A stretch of DNA of 64,000 bases, taken from the NCBI GenBank assembly GCA_007922195.1, contig ML682024.1:3538522-3602521 (forward strand). The letters are read 5' to 3'. Made by a program: the position numbers and the translations under genes. Below the pieces are notes generated by a model. That model did no database searches and had not been told where the DNA came from. It saw nothing but the letters and a program-made list of their open reading frames with translations. The stretch is from Podocnemis expansa (taxonomy: Eukaryota; Chordata; Testudines; Podocnemididae). Shown in pieces: positions 25,429 through 50,829 of this stretch (the stretch's first letter is position 1; the number at the start of each line of letters is the position of its first letter).

Positions 25429-27200
25429 ATACCTCAGCCTTGTGCACTTCCTAGGGTGCCGGACTGGGAGGGGCTGACACCTCTCCTATCCGCAGGAGCT
25501 GGACCAGGCTGCTCCTGCCCCTGGGTGGGGGAATCTGGCTCCCGGCCCCCCCACCTGCCAGATGGGCCCTGTCTGGAAAACCAGACACAGCTGGAGTGGG
25601 ATGAGAACTCAGGAGTCCTGGCTCTGGGCCCCACCCTTACCTGGTAAGGTGAGATGGGGGTGAATGTAACACATGCTATTAATCCCCCATCCCCCACCAG
25701 GCACCGGGGGCGGGACCCAGGAGTCCCACAGGCACCAACATGTCAGCCCCCCACCCCCCACCCTGGGTGTTGGGGAGGGGGAAAAAAGACAATGGGCTGG
25801 GGTGGGGCAGTCAGGGAACACAAAGGAACTGCAGGGAAGGAGAACCCAGGCACCCTGGCTCTCAGCCCCACAGGCTCCAACCCTCACTCTCCCCCACAGG
25901 GAGAGAACCCAGGCATCCTGGCTCCCAGCCCCACCGTGCTCCAACCACTAGCCCTCCACTCCACCCTCCCTGGGGACCCAGGCACCCTGCCACACTCACT
26001 GGTCAGGGTCTCAGCTCGCCCACCTGCCCTGCCAAGCACCTCCACTCATCTGCCTGGTGGGCCAGGGGCTGCAGGGAGTCACGTCTTAGTCAATGGGTCC
26101 CTGTCCCACCCCTCATCAATGCCTCCTGTGTTCTCCCCGTGCCAGCCACGCTCAGCACCAAGTGCCACGGCCATTATCCCCAGGACACTGCTTCATTGCC
26201 CTAGGCAGGGGCTGTGGGTCAGAAGTGAGGGATGAAGGGGGCTGTCGGTGGGGAGTGAGGGGGAACTCTGGCCTAGCTGTCCCCTCCTGCAAAGCATGGG
26301 GGGATGGGAAATGCAAAGCTCCCTCTGACACCCAGCAGTTAATTATTACACCTGGCAAACAAGGGCTCTCCCTGACCCCCAGCTCATAGGGGGCCAGCCC
26401 AGCCCAGCCCAGCCCCAGCCCCACATCTGGTTGCCCTGGTTTCCCCTTCCCCCACCATTACACCCCCATTGATCCCCTGTTGACCCTAGCTGCCCAGCAA
26501 AGTGGGTCACTGGGCTTAGCTGAGGGAAGTGTTCCCCCCGTCCACCAATGTTGGACGTAGTAAGAGACTGGGAGTCACTAAGTTGCCCCAGCTGCATTTT
26601 GCCCAGCACATCAGATGTGGGGAGCCCAGAGCCGGACACCTGGGTTCCCTACCCTCCCTGCCCTGCATCCCACAGTGCCTCCTACTGGGAGAGGCGGGGC
26701 TGGCGCTGCAGCTCCACTCTTCTGGCCCCTGGCCTAACCGCCCCCGCATGTGGGGCGCCAGTGCCCACTGAATGCCAGGCTTTGTCCTAGGCAGGGAGGG
26801 GGGAACAGCCTGGCCCTGATAACAGACAGCCTGGGAACAAAGGGAGTCTCTGCCTGGGGAGGGGGGGCAACGCCTCACAGTTAACCCCACAGGTGCCACA
26901 TGGCTGCCTCTGGGAGCCCAGCTCTGAGCTTCACTTCAGAGCTGTGCCAGTGCCCCACAGGCCGGCCCCACAGCCCCTGGAAACCAGCCTTGGGGTCCTC
27001 TAGCTCCACCAGTGCCCCGCATACTTGACCCACAACCCCTGGGATTCTCCCACAGCTCTGCCAGTGCCCCATTGGGAACCAGTCCCGAAGTCCCCCAGTT
27101 CTGCCAGCGTCCCCCGCCCCGCAGCTCGCCCCATACACAACCAGCCCCCTCACTGCTAGTCAGCGAGTCTCCCCGGGGGTCGGCTGAGCTGGGGCAGGAC
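25429..27200. other. GC-rich non-coding interval with several intronic repeat units
   Basis: No coding exon was found. At 25600-25990 and 26610-26670 the GC-rich repeat recurs in reverse orientation (GAACTCAGGAGTCCTGGCTC, GAACCCAGGCATCCTGGCTC, ACCCAGGCACCCTGG). The rest is unremarkable GC-rich sequence, probably intron 1 of PLXNB3. Confidence 0.4.
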
Positions 27201-27229
27201 GGGGGATAATGGGGCTTTCATTGCCAGAC

Positions 27230-27800
27230 ACCCGGGCCCACCAAGGGCGATGTCAGCCCCATTCAAAGCGTGACGGGCCGGAGGCAGTGTGGGGCCGGGG
27301 AACCTCGCCCCCCAAGCTTCAATATCACACCCCCCGCTGCTGCCCCCCAACTCCCAGCTGGCCTTGCCCCAGGGTCCTGCCCCCCAGCTCTACTGGCGCC
27401 CCGCACTCCCGCCCCCCAGCTCAGCCGCTCTCCTTCCGCCTCGACCCCCAGCCCCAGCCCCACACCTGTGCGCGCCGGCGGAGCTGTCTCAGGACCGCGG
27501 CGAGCCCCGCTCAGCCCGTGGCGCCAGCCGAGCCCCGGTGGGAGCCCGGAGCAGCTGGCGGGGTGGGGTCACTCGCCCTCACGTGCAGCCCGGGAGTAGG
27601 CGGGGGGCACCGGCGGGGCTGAGCTAACCGAGGGGCCGGGCTAGCGCGGGGGCTGCGGCTCCTGTCTCCCTCCCCGCAGCACCTGGGCGGGGATAACCCG
27701 GGCCCGGCCACTCCCGCCACGGAGAGCTGCTAGGAGAGGCTCAGGCCGGGCCGGGATGGTCCCAGCATCGCGCGTGGGAAGGACGCTGGGGCGGGGCCGG
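27230..27800. promoter_or_regulatory. PLXNB3: CpG-rich block, candidate PLXNB3 promoter
   Basis: CpG density rises sharply (CGCGCCGGCGG, GACCGCGGCGAGCC, GGGCCCGGCC, ATCGCGCG) with GC-box-like GGGGCGGGG at about 27790. It is the only CpG-island-like stretch upstream of the PLXNB3 start codon, about 3 kb away, and fits a promoter with an untranslated first exon. The transcription start cannot be located by eye. Confidence 0.55.
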
Positions 27801-28492
27801 GAGGGGCCCTGACTTGGCTCCCCGGCCGTGTTGGGGCAGAATGGGAGTCGGGGGCAGAGGGGCGATGCATCCAGGGTTTGGGGTGACAATGGCTCCTGCA
27901 GGTGGGGGGCTGGCGTCCCCCTGAGTCTCACTCCCCCACCATGTCGTGGGCCCCTTCCACCCGAGGAAGTGGGGGAAACTGAGGCAGCACTCAGGGCGCG
28001 GGGGCGGGCTCCCAGGGCACCCTGCAGCCATGGCTTTAGGGCGCCCCCTCCCCACCCAGCCCCCAGCCCGGAGCAGACAGCCGGGCCAGTGGCCAGACAT
28101 GGCTTGTACTAACCAGGCGGTCCCCACAATGCATCGCTGCTAGCCGCACCCCCCAACAGGCGCCCCCTACTGCCCAAGGCTGGAAACTCACAGCCCCATC
28201 CCCACAGCCACCCCCCCGTCCCCCAATGACTCACGCGGGACACGGGGTTCTGTCTGTCTGTCTGTATCTGCGTCAGTCTTTTACTGGCATCTGGGAGCTC
28301 ATAAGGCACCGGGTGGTTCTGGGGCACGTGGGGGGCACATTGCATAGTCAGACTCTGCCTTGCAATGGGGGCTGGGTAATGACCCCCCAGGTCTGGGTAT
28401 GACCCTGCTCGGCAGGGTAAAAGGGAGAAAATGCTCCAGAGTCCTGGGGCCTAGCAGGGAAAGGGGATGGGATGGATGCCGAGGAGTGACGA

Positions 28493-28783
28493 TAGGGTTA
28501 CCAGATACTAAAGCCTGGAAAGGGGGCCAGGGAAGTACGAAAAGGAGGACATTGGAGGACACATGAAGAAAATGTAGCATTAATATAATAGTCTTCTGTT
28601 TTTAGGGGGCCCTGGAATGCTTCCCCCCTAAAAATAGGGTGTTCTGGGGCATTCCAGCATACTTTAACCCCTGTAAGTAAAAAGCCAGACAAAATCATGT
28701 ATTTTTAAAATGCCTGCTGGACAGAAGATGTGGGGGTAAAAAGGAGGACGTGTCCTCCTTTTGCCTGACATCTGGTAACCCCA
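28493..28783. mobile_element. hAT-type MITE (TAGGGTTACCAG family), copy 2
   Basis: The same family as 25134-25420, clearly alignable along its whole length. Ends are TAGGGTTACCAGAT and ATCTGGTAACCCCA. Flanks AGTGACGA and GGTGAAGA match at six of eight positions, as for an aged target duplication. Confidence 0.85.
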
Positions 28784-28909
28784 GGTGAAGATGAATTTCA
28801 TGGGCGGGCTGGGGGTTAGAGAGGAAGCTGGGAGGGTCCCCAGGGGTGGCAGGGAGGAGCAGAAGGCCAGGACCAGTTGTGCCAGGTATTATACGAACCT
28901 AGACTCAGG

Positions 28910-29223
28910 CAGGGGTCTGCAACCTGCGGCTCCAGAGCTGCATATGGCTCTTTGGCTGCCTCCTTGCAGCTCCAGGCTCCTGGCCCTCAGCCCCTCCCCT
29001 GCCACCAGGGGACCCTGCAGGTGGCCCATGCCAGGCTCCCCTTGCCATCAGAGGACCCTGCAGAGGGCCTGGTTCTGGGCTCCACCCTATGCCAGGGGAC
29101 CCTGCAGCATGTGCCCTGGCCCAGCTCCCCCACCTGCTACACCCACTGCAGCTCTCAGAACGCTCGGTCACTGATGAAATTTTTGACAATGGCTCTTCTT
29201 ATCCTTTGGGTTGCCGAACCCAG
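28910..29223. mobile_element. hAT-like element (CAGGGGTCTGCAAC termini)
   Basis: The left end CAGGGGTCTGCAACCTGCGG is mirrored by GGGTTGCCGAACCCAG on the right. The flanks GACTCAGG and TTCTAAGG share five of eight bases, weakly supporting an 8-bp target duplication. The interior has GCTCTTTGGCTGCC near the left end and ATGGCTCTTCTTATCC near the right. No transposase. Confidence 0.6.
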
Positions 29224-29289
29224 TTCTAAGGACATCCACATGGCTCTGGCATCTGCCCCACAAGCTGAAACTGAACTGTTGGGTGGGGG

Positions 29290-29735
29290 ATGGGCTGTTA
29301 AACTACAAAGTATAAAACCCCATTTCCTTAAACCAGTTTAAATCCAAGGGGTAAGATGTAAATCAGTTTCAAACTGAAGGCTCAATTTCTTTAAACCAGT
29401 GTAACTCACAGTTGGGATTTTTACACCAGTTTAAAACTCAAGTGAAAACTTTAAACTACTTTACATCCATCTGGAGACTGAAATCAATTGAATGGCTGTT
29501 TCTTAATGGGAATTCACTGCACACTGATTCATTTAAACTGATTTAAATTCAGTGGATCCCGAAGAGGATTTAAATTAATTTAAATTGAACTGGCTCTTAA
29601 CCCAATTTAAACTGGTGTAACCAAACTGGTTCTCAAAGCAAATTCAGAGCCTCCCAACAGACATTTAAACCATTTGAACCAAACTGGCTCTTAAACCACT
29701 TAAGTCAAAGCAGAGCGGTGTTCGAATGGGCAACA
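29290..29735. repeat. Degenerate AGTTTAAA/TTTAAACT repeat tract
   Basis: About 450 bp in which short motifs related to TTTAAACCAGTTTAAA recur with variation: TTAAACCAGTTTAAATCC, TTTAAACCAGTG, TTTAAACTGATTTAAATTC, AATTTAAACTGGTG, ATTTAAACC. It is AT-rich within GC-rich surroundings, in the spacer downstream of ABCD1. Confidence 0.65.
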
Positions 29736-30216
29736 TTCTCCAGCCCAGATTTAGCAGAAAATATTGTTTGGATTGGGAGCAGTAGTTTGAATGGGATTTA
29801 GGGGGCTCTGGGACCAGCAAAGCTCCCCTGAAGGTTCTGGGGGCCCTGTCCTGGGGAAGAGGCACCATGACTCCCCCACCCATGGAGGGCTCAGGCAGGT
29901 GGAATCTCTGAGGAGCTGGCAGGCAGGGGGCCAGGCAGAGGAACAGTTGTTAGAGACCCCCCCTTTGTGTGTGAGAGTCTTTGGGATGCTGCAAGGGACT
30001 GAGGTGCTGAGGGGCTAGTTCTCAGGGGCAGCTCTGTGAACCCTGCTATTTCACAGTACAGGCCCCCAGTTGCAAGAGGCAGGAGGGGAGGCGTTAAGTG
30101 CACTAGAAATTGGGGGCATTCAAGGCCCCTGAAATGTCCCAAGCTAGGGTGACCAAGGGACTGAGTCCAGGGAATGTTCAACACCCCTCGCACACCTGAC
30201 CAGGAAGCCTGACACT

Positions 30217-44053
<13,837 letters not shown>

Positions 44054-45540
44054 AGTGCCACGAGCCAGCCCGTTAGGAGCTCTGACGCCCCATCTGCCCT
44101 CCTCAGTCCTGCTCAGCTGAGAGCGAAATGTCAACCTGAGCTCCTCCCCAATCCCACAATGCCCTGCCCCTTGCCTCGGGCGCGCGGGGGGGCCTGAGGC
44201 CTGACCGGGGGAGAGGGGATGCTGCAACCGAGAAACTCCACACGGGGCACCAGGTGGCGCTGTGGCTCCATGAGAGGTGGCACGGGGAGGGAGCTGGGGT
44301 TTGAGATCAGGGTAGGGGGGTTGGAAAGGCTAAGCCTTGGGCCGCCAAGGTGTGTGAAACGTGTACGTCCTGGGAGAGATCCGGTACTGGCCCTGCCCCC
44401 AAGTCAATCAGGAGTGATTCCAGACCGACAGCAGGGGGAGAAAGGGGGCTGAGATTCAAACCTGGCCTCATGGCAATGAGGAGTGACTTCACATCGAGCA
44501 GGGGGGTCTGAATCCTACCCTGGCCCTACGATAGTTCCCAGTTCACACTGGACGCTGAGATCCGAATCCAGCTTATTGTGTGCCAGCCCTCAGGAGCTAG
44601 TGCCTGGGGGGGGGGGGGGGGGGCTAGTGAGCATCTGAGTCAGTCCCTGTGGTTACCCAGCAGCAGCAACTCTGCCAATAAGGTCCAGGAGCCCACAAAG
44701 CCTTCACTGTGTGTCTCTGGGCATCATGCAGCTGAGCTCAGTCCCCCTGCCAGGGCCACGCTTTGGCACCCACCTCGGCCTGCCACAGCCCCCCATTTTC
44801 CTGCTGATTGGTGCCACACTCCAGGCTGAGCCCCTGGCTCCAACGCTCCTGCTTTGCCCACCTGTGTCCATCCCAAGTTAGTCCCCAGCGCCAAGGCCTT
44901 GCTCCATTGTGCACAAAAGGCTCTGCCTGCCTCCCCTGTGGAGCAGGAGCGAGCTGCTTCCCCAGTTTCATCCCAGCTGGGTACGACCAGCTCTTTAGGA
45001 TTCTCCAGGCCCAGGTGTAGACTCTGCTCCTGCTGTTAGTGACTCTGGCCTCCAGGGACTCATGGCTTTGCCTTACTGCCAGTGGCAATGCCCCAAGCCG
45101 GAACCAGGCCAGTCAGAGGAACCCTGGAAATGTTAACAAAGCTCAAGATTTGTCACATGGGCACTGCCTGGATCCCACCCAAGATGGGGGGCCCCAGCGC
45201 ACGAGGCGCTGCGCAGACCTACGGGGAGGAGTAAATTGGGAGCTCTCTTGGACCAGGGACTAACAAATGGAAGAAACTGAGGCATGGAGCAGGCTGCAGT
45301 TCATCAGGGGTAGGGAGTCCTGCTGGCACCCTGGGTCCACAGTTCAGTGCTGTGGCTGCAACCAGGTGATCCCGGGGGGCAAAGGACAGAGTGGGGGGAG
45401 AAATCATTTTACACCTGCCCCAGAGCTGTGGCAGCTACCTCACTGCCCCCACAGCCCCCCAGCTCAGCCGAAGGCCCAGGGGGCGTCTCACCTGCCCCAT
45501 AGGGGGCAGGGGCTGCAGGGTAGGGGTGAGAGGCCTTCTG
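44054..45540. promoter_or_regulatory. ABCD1 upstream region and spacer to BCAP31
   Basis: 44054-44240 is the GC-rich ABCD1 5' flank, the first exon being GC-rich throughout. A run of about 19 G residues lies at about 44606. The remainder up to 45540 shows no exon and no recognised repeat. The two genes are head-to-head, as in human. Confidence 0.5.
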
Positions 45541-46180
45541 GGGGGCGGGGCCGCTAGCGAGCGGTTTCTAGAGCGAGTCTCCACCCCCGTCACCACGGCA
45601 ACAGGCGCCCTCACGTGACACCCAGTCCCAAGCAGCGGCAGCGCTCTCCCTCCCACGTGAGTCCCGCCTCCATAGTTGCAAAAGCTGTACGTGCGCGCCA
45701 AAGCGTCGCTCAATTTCCGGCAAGGCCAGCCCGACACTTCCGCCCCGTTACGCGTCACGGCGACACTTCCGCCTGGCAGCAGTTCACTTCCGGCGCGTGC
45801 TGGCCAGCGCTTCCGCCAGCTCCGAGTCACATGATACTACCCACATGGGGAAGGGCTCATTTCCGGAATGGCCCTGCCGTCATTGGCGGGAGCGACACGA
45901 GGGGGGAGGAGCTTCCTGTCCAGGCTCTATTTCCGGTTGGCGAGGGGCTTGTAGTCTAGGGGTTGGCGCCTTCGAGGGGGCAGGTGGTCGCTTGGTTCCC
46001 GGTGCGGGGAATGCTGCGCAGTCAGCGCTTGGGTCCCGTCCCCGCGCCATGGCTGCGTGTCAGCTGCTGGCTCCGGCGTCCGAGCTCCTTCCCGCCCATA
46101 TGGGCAGGGCATGGGGGCCACCCGACTAGCGGGGCGTGGCGCTGGGGGCCCAGTGGGTAGGGTCGGGTCTGGGGGTCTCT
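45540..46180. promoter_or_regulatory. BCAP31: CpG-rich promoter of BCAP31 with clustered ETS-type sites
   Basis: CpG-dense and rich in CTTCCGG/TTCCGG core motifs: 45715, 45736, 45765, 45786, 45809, 45860 and 45931. There are also E-boxes TCACGTGA (45611-45618) and CACGTG (45654-45659). This is typical of a housekeeping, ETS/GABP- and USF/TFE-type promoter. An untranslated first exon must start here and splice to 46357. I could not fix the start site or the first donor. Confidence 0.7.
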
Positions 46181-46398
46181 GTAGAGCATGTTTCCGTTCG
46201 CTGTCAGGGTTGTGAGGCCCCATGGGTCTGGGGGTTTCCGTGGGGCACGTTTCCCCTGGCAGTCTGGGCTGGGCACTGGAGATGGGCTGCACTGCCGGAG
46301 CATAACTGGCTGTGCCAGCTGTGGGGTGCCACCATCATGGTCTCTTTTACCCGCAGATCTGCCCAAGCCCTGAGCGTCCTGCCCACGCTCTGGTCGCC

Positions 46399-49300
46399 AT
46401 GAGCCTGCAGTGGACGGCTGTGGCCACGTTCCTCTATGTTGAGGTCTTTGCTGTTCTCCTGCTTTGTGTCCCCTTCATCTCAGCGACCAGGTGGGGTCTG
46501 TGGGCCCCTGAATCTGACCCCAAGGGGGATACTGGAGTGAGATGAGTCAAGGCAGAAACCTGTGGGGGTTGGGAGCTATGCTGATGTGTCCCCTCCTAGC
46601 TGGGAGTGTCTCCTCCAGCCCCATTGCTGTGAGGCTTGGCTGATGCATGAGGTATCTGGGAGCTAACTCAGAGGTCCTGTTGTGACTGAGTCTAATCTAG
46701 GTAAAGCAGATCCAAAGTGCTTGGTATGAAAGATGTTGAAGGAGGGTTGCAGAAGATGGGTTGGGGAAGCTGAGACCTCATTGGAGTTATCACTTAACCT
46801 AAAGGCTTGGTCATGTTGGGTGTACTATGAGGAGGCTGGCAAGGATTTGCAGGGGTCCAAGACCTGGCATCTTTGATCCCACTTCCCATGGGCCATAAGC
46901 TCTGTTTCCCATCACTTTTGGGGAATTGGGGGCTTCCCTTTGCCATCTTCTTGGCTGGTCACCCCTGCTTGCTATGGGCCTCACTGTGGTAGCTGGGGGG
47001 TAGAACTGTATGTGACTTGGGAAATCCAGGAGGCTGCTTCTGTCCCTGTATCCCAGCAGGTCTGCAGGGTCAGAGCTTCCCCTCTAAGGTGGGGACTAGG
47101 ACTGAACTGGCTGCTTGTGTGTTTTCCCCTCTTGACCCATCAGATGGCAGAAAATTTTCCGGTCCCGCCTGGTGCGGCTGGTGGTGACCTATGGGAACAC
47201 CTTCTTTGTGGTCCTCATTGTCATCCTCGTCCTCTTGCTCTTTGGTGAGATAGCACTTGGGGCTGGGTGGCAGGCTGTCTCCTGGTAGTAAAGGCTGTGG
47301 GGTGGGGAACTGGGCAGGGGTGGTGCTCCTGGTAGTCAAGGGTGGATGCTCTGTGTCATTGTGCTTCAGTGAGGTAACATAAATTGTCACCCTTATAATC
47401 CCAGCTTTGTGGGGGAGATGGGGTGTGCCCAACCCTGCAGGGTTTCCATTCTTACCCATGTGGTGATCTGCAGTTTTTAAACTCTTTACCAACATCACTG
47501 AAAATGGCCATACCAGACACTCATGCTGCACACATCTACATTTGTGCTCTCATGCTGTCTGCGCACAGGAATTTGGGGTCAGGCATTGCTCAACTAACCA
47601 CAGCTAAAACAGTTAAATTCTATGGGTGTGAGCAGTTATAGCAAACAGGCACTTGAAGTCTTGGCCAGGGCAAGTCTGACAGAGGAGTGTTTCTGAGCCA
47701 TGGCGTCAGTATCAAAATACCCTGTCTTATTTCTGTCTAGTTCCTGGGGATTCTATTTATTTACAAGTTTCTGGATAGTGTTAAAACAGCACTTTTTGCT
47801 TGCTGTCTCTAAATGTACAGATGGCAAGTAGGAGCCAGGATTCCTGGGTGTTCCCCTCAGCTCAGGGAGGGTTGTGAGGTCTGGTGGTTACTGTAGAGCC
47901 TGCTGGGAGCCCAGACTCCTGGGTTTCTGTGAGACCCTGATGGGTTCCTGTCTGGGGATGCTACACGCTGAGCTGGTGCCTGGCATGTTAGCTCCCTTTT
48001 TCCCCCACCTCTCCCTCAGATGCCATACGTGAGATCCAGAAGTATGACACTGTGACAGAGAAGGTGAATCTCCAGAACAACCCAGGCGCCGTGGAGCACT
48101 TCCACATGAAACTATTCCGTGCCCAGCGCAACCTCTACCTGGCTGGCTTCTCTCTGCTGCTGTCTTTGTGAGTGGGGGAGGGGATGTGGTCAAGAGTGAA
48201 GGGCACTGGCAGGGCTATGGGGTAGGAGCAAGGGTGTAAGTCTTTGGTGAAGTGTGGTGAGCTGTGCAGGGGGGGATGGCAGCTGTTTCTTGCCTGGCTT
48301 GGAGCTGCACCCTATCTGGGTAGGAACTGCTGTAGTGTCAAGTCGTATAGTGCCCAGCCTGTGGCCTTTCCTGGAGGTTGCCCTGCTAGGGGTCTTGGGA
48401 GTGATCTAAAGTTTTCATGATGGATCCAGCTAGCTGGGTCCCATGCAGCCCACCTGACATCCTCTTCCCCACCCAATTCCTGGAGCACCCCACTCTCAGC
48501 ACTGGGTGAGATCCTCATACGGAGCCCCTGTGTGCTGCCTTATCCCAGTGTCCTGCTTCTCTATTGTCTGGTGCCTGCCAGGAGCCCCTCTCTGGTTAAC
48601 CCCTTGCTGCTCTGGCTCTCTGCAGCCTCCTGCGCCGCCTGGTGACACTCATATCCCAGCAGGCCACGGTCTTGGCCTCTAATGAGGCTTTCAAGAAGCA
48701 AGCAGAGGGTGCCAGCCTTGCAGCCAAGAAGTACATGGAGGACAACGAGAGGCTGAAGAAGGTGGTAGGAGCTGAGCCAGTGCTCCATTGGGGGTGGAGC
48801 TAGCCTAGCTGATGGGAGGGGTGGAGATGCAGGGTGAAGTTCTCTTCACCCCCCCGCAGGTGGACTCATGGTTGGGAGTTAGGGCACATGGAAGGAGGCT
48901 TGGGGCAGTACATGACTGTTGTTCTGGGGTAGGATATGGGGGTGCAGTGTCCTTCCAGGGTTCTAATGGTCACTGCCCCTCTGCTCCCAGGAGCTGAAGC
49001 TGGCTGGTGTGGAGGTTGAGGATCTGCCTGCTGAGGGGCCAGGGACAGAGGAGCAGAATAAGGCACTGAAGGCAGAGCTCCAGCAGCTGAAGGAGGAGCT
49101 GGCCAATAGCAAAAAGGGTGAGTTGGAGGCTGAAGGCTTCAAACCCCTGCAGGAACTGGGAGTTGTGGTTTGGGCTGAGGTATCCCAGCTGTTGGCTACC
49201 CCCCGTGATGGCCTAACACAGCCCTGGTGCAGAATGAGGCAGCCCTTCCCAACAAGGCTCAGTGAGGTCACTGGAGCTGACTGTTGCTCAGGCTCTCTGA

Positions 49301-50234
49301 AGACTCAGGCAACATTCCTTTGGGAGCTCTGGACTGCGAGTGCTGCCTCGGTACTCCAGCCTGGATGCTGGCCTGGGTAGGCTTGTAGCCTGTGGGGAGT
49401 GGCAGGGGGGCAGCACTTTGCCATTTACTAACCTGGCCTGCTCCCTCAGCTGTGGAGAAGGCAGAGAACGAGGCATTGGCCATGAAGAAGCAGGCGGAAG
49501 GGCTGACCATGGAGTATGACCGGCTGCTGGAGGAACACAGAAAGCTACAGGTGGTTGTGGGGAGGGGGGGTATGGTGTGGGGGGGTGGACCTTTGGTGGT
49601 CCTGGGTCAGAACACATGGTAGAGCAGCCTGGAGGTGGCTCTGAATAAAGCAAGGGCAGGGCTGGAACGATGTGGCTGGGAAGCCCTTTCCCCACCACTG
49701 GGGGGTGCCATGCCAGGCAAGCAGGGACCGGCTGGCACATAAGGTGGCCCTTTAAGATGCTGGTGCTGTAAGATTGGGGAGTGGCTGTGTCTGCCTGGGG
49801 TTATTAATAACCTGCTGGCAGTGGGAGCTGTCAGCTGGTAGGGCTGGGCTCCTCTCATAGGGTAGGGGGAGGGCCACTGGTGGAGAAGGGTCAGAAAGAT
49901 TGGCCCCTCCTCCTTGTCCTGGGCCTGGTGCCAGGCACCTCGTGATGGCTCCATGCTGCCAGGTGCAGGCTCCAGTTCCCAGCCATGTGCCTGCTGTGTG
50001 GGTGGAAGGGGGGGGTTGGCCTCAGCCCTAGGGGTTGGACTTAGCTGCTGTGTGGAGGCCCCATTGCCATGGTAACCTTGGCTGGGGTATTTCCCACTCC
50101 CAGTGTATGAGACTTGTAGGGGCAAATAGGCCGTGGGGTGGAGCAGTACTCCCTGGGAGTGTCTCCTAACTGTACTGTTCCTTGTCTGTGCTCAGATGCT
50201 GCAGGATGGACCCAAGGACAAAAAGGAGGAGTGA
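46399..50234 (+). CDS. BCAP31: B-cell receptor-associated protein 31 (ER chaperone/cargo protein)
   Basis: ER membrane protein that helps export and quality control of membrane proteins and links ER to apoptosis. Coding exons: 46399-46490 (the exon begins at 46357 with 5' UTR), 47144-47244, 48020-48167, 48626-48761, 48991-49117, 49450-49550, 50196-50234; TGA 50232-50234. Phases agree; 247 aa (human 246). Three N-terminal transmembrane helices (MSLQWTAVATFLYVEVFAVL.., NTFFVVLIVILVLLLF, NLYLAGFSLLLSFLLRRL) precede a long charged coiled coil. The C-terminus is KKEE, the dilysine ER-retrieval signal. The two human caspase-8 sites (AAVD before G) have no counterpart: the first lies in a segment that differs here (RLKKELKLAGVEVED), and the second reads LQDG. 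The start codon is near-identical in context to human (MSLQWTAVATFLY). Confidence 0.98.
47830..47936 (+). repeat. tRNA-like GC-rich interspersed repeat
   Basis: One of the better copies: GGAGCCAGGATTCCTGGGTG, then GAGGTCTGGTGGTTACTGTA, then GGGAGCCCAGACTCCTGGGTTTC. The order GGTCTxGTGGTTA then GGGAGCC..CTCCTGGGTTTC resembles tRNA A-box, anticodon-arm and B-box spacing. Inside a BCAP31 intron. Confidence 0.65.
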
Positions 50235-50808
50235 AGGCTCATCCCCCTCCCCCCCTTTCACCTTGGAATGTTGCTTTCAGGGGGTGGGGCATATTAGGCC
50301 ACACCCCAGCATGTCAGTGGGTGGAGTCTAACCCATTGGCTTCTCAGAGCTCTAACCTTCCACCTCTGCACCCTGCAGGTGGGGGTGGGACTGCTCTGTT
50401 CCCCCCCCCCACATGGAGTGGTGCCCTGGCTTGTGCCCCTCCCCTGTGTCTGTGGGCTTTTCCCCCAGCTCCTGCAAGTGGGCCCCAGCTGAGTAGGGCT
50501 GGGGGGCCCGAGGGCTTGGTGTGGTGTTCCAGGTGGGCCAGTGTTTCTCCCTGCTTCAGGCTTCAAGCAGGCATCATGGAGCCCTCTTCCTCAGTTTCCC
50601 CTTCCATGGCCCTTCAGCTTAGCCTGAGCTGGGGACCCTGCATTCCCTGGGAGGCTGAAGGTGGTGCTGCCCCCACCTGTATTCCATGTAAAGCTGCTGC
50701 TCACTCACCCCCACCCCACCCCCCTTGCTGCTATGGCCCTCATTTCAACTGGGGCCCTTGTGTGCTGGCCTCTTTTCTTACTGTGTGTGTACGCTGAGCT
50801 CTGACTTC

Positions 50809-50814
50809 AATAAA
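50809..50814 (+). terminator. BCAP31: BCAP31 poly(A) signal
   Basis: AATAAA about 575 nt after the stop codon. The interval 50235-50808 is the 3' UTR. Confidence 0.88.
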
Positions 50815-50829
50815 GGTCTGGAGATGGGA

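Noticed and set aside
29290..29735. CRISPR-like array of short palindromic motifs
   Set aside because: Repeats are degenerate with no uniform spacers, and the window is clearly vertebrate.
44054..44227. In-frame upstream ATG for ABCD1 at 44227
   Set aside because: The frame is open upstream, but alignment to the human N-terminus and length (745 aa) favour the ATG at 44051-44053.
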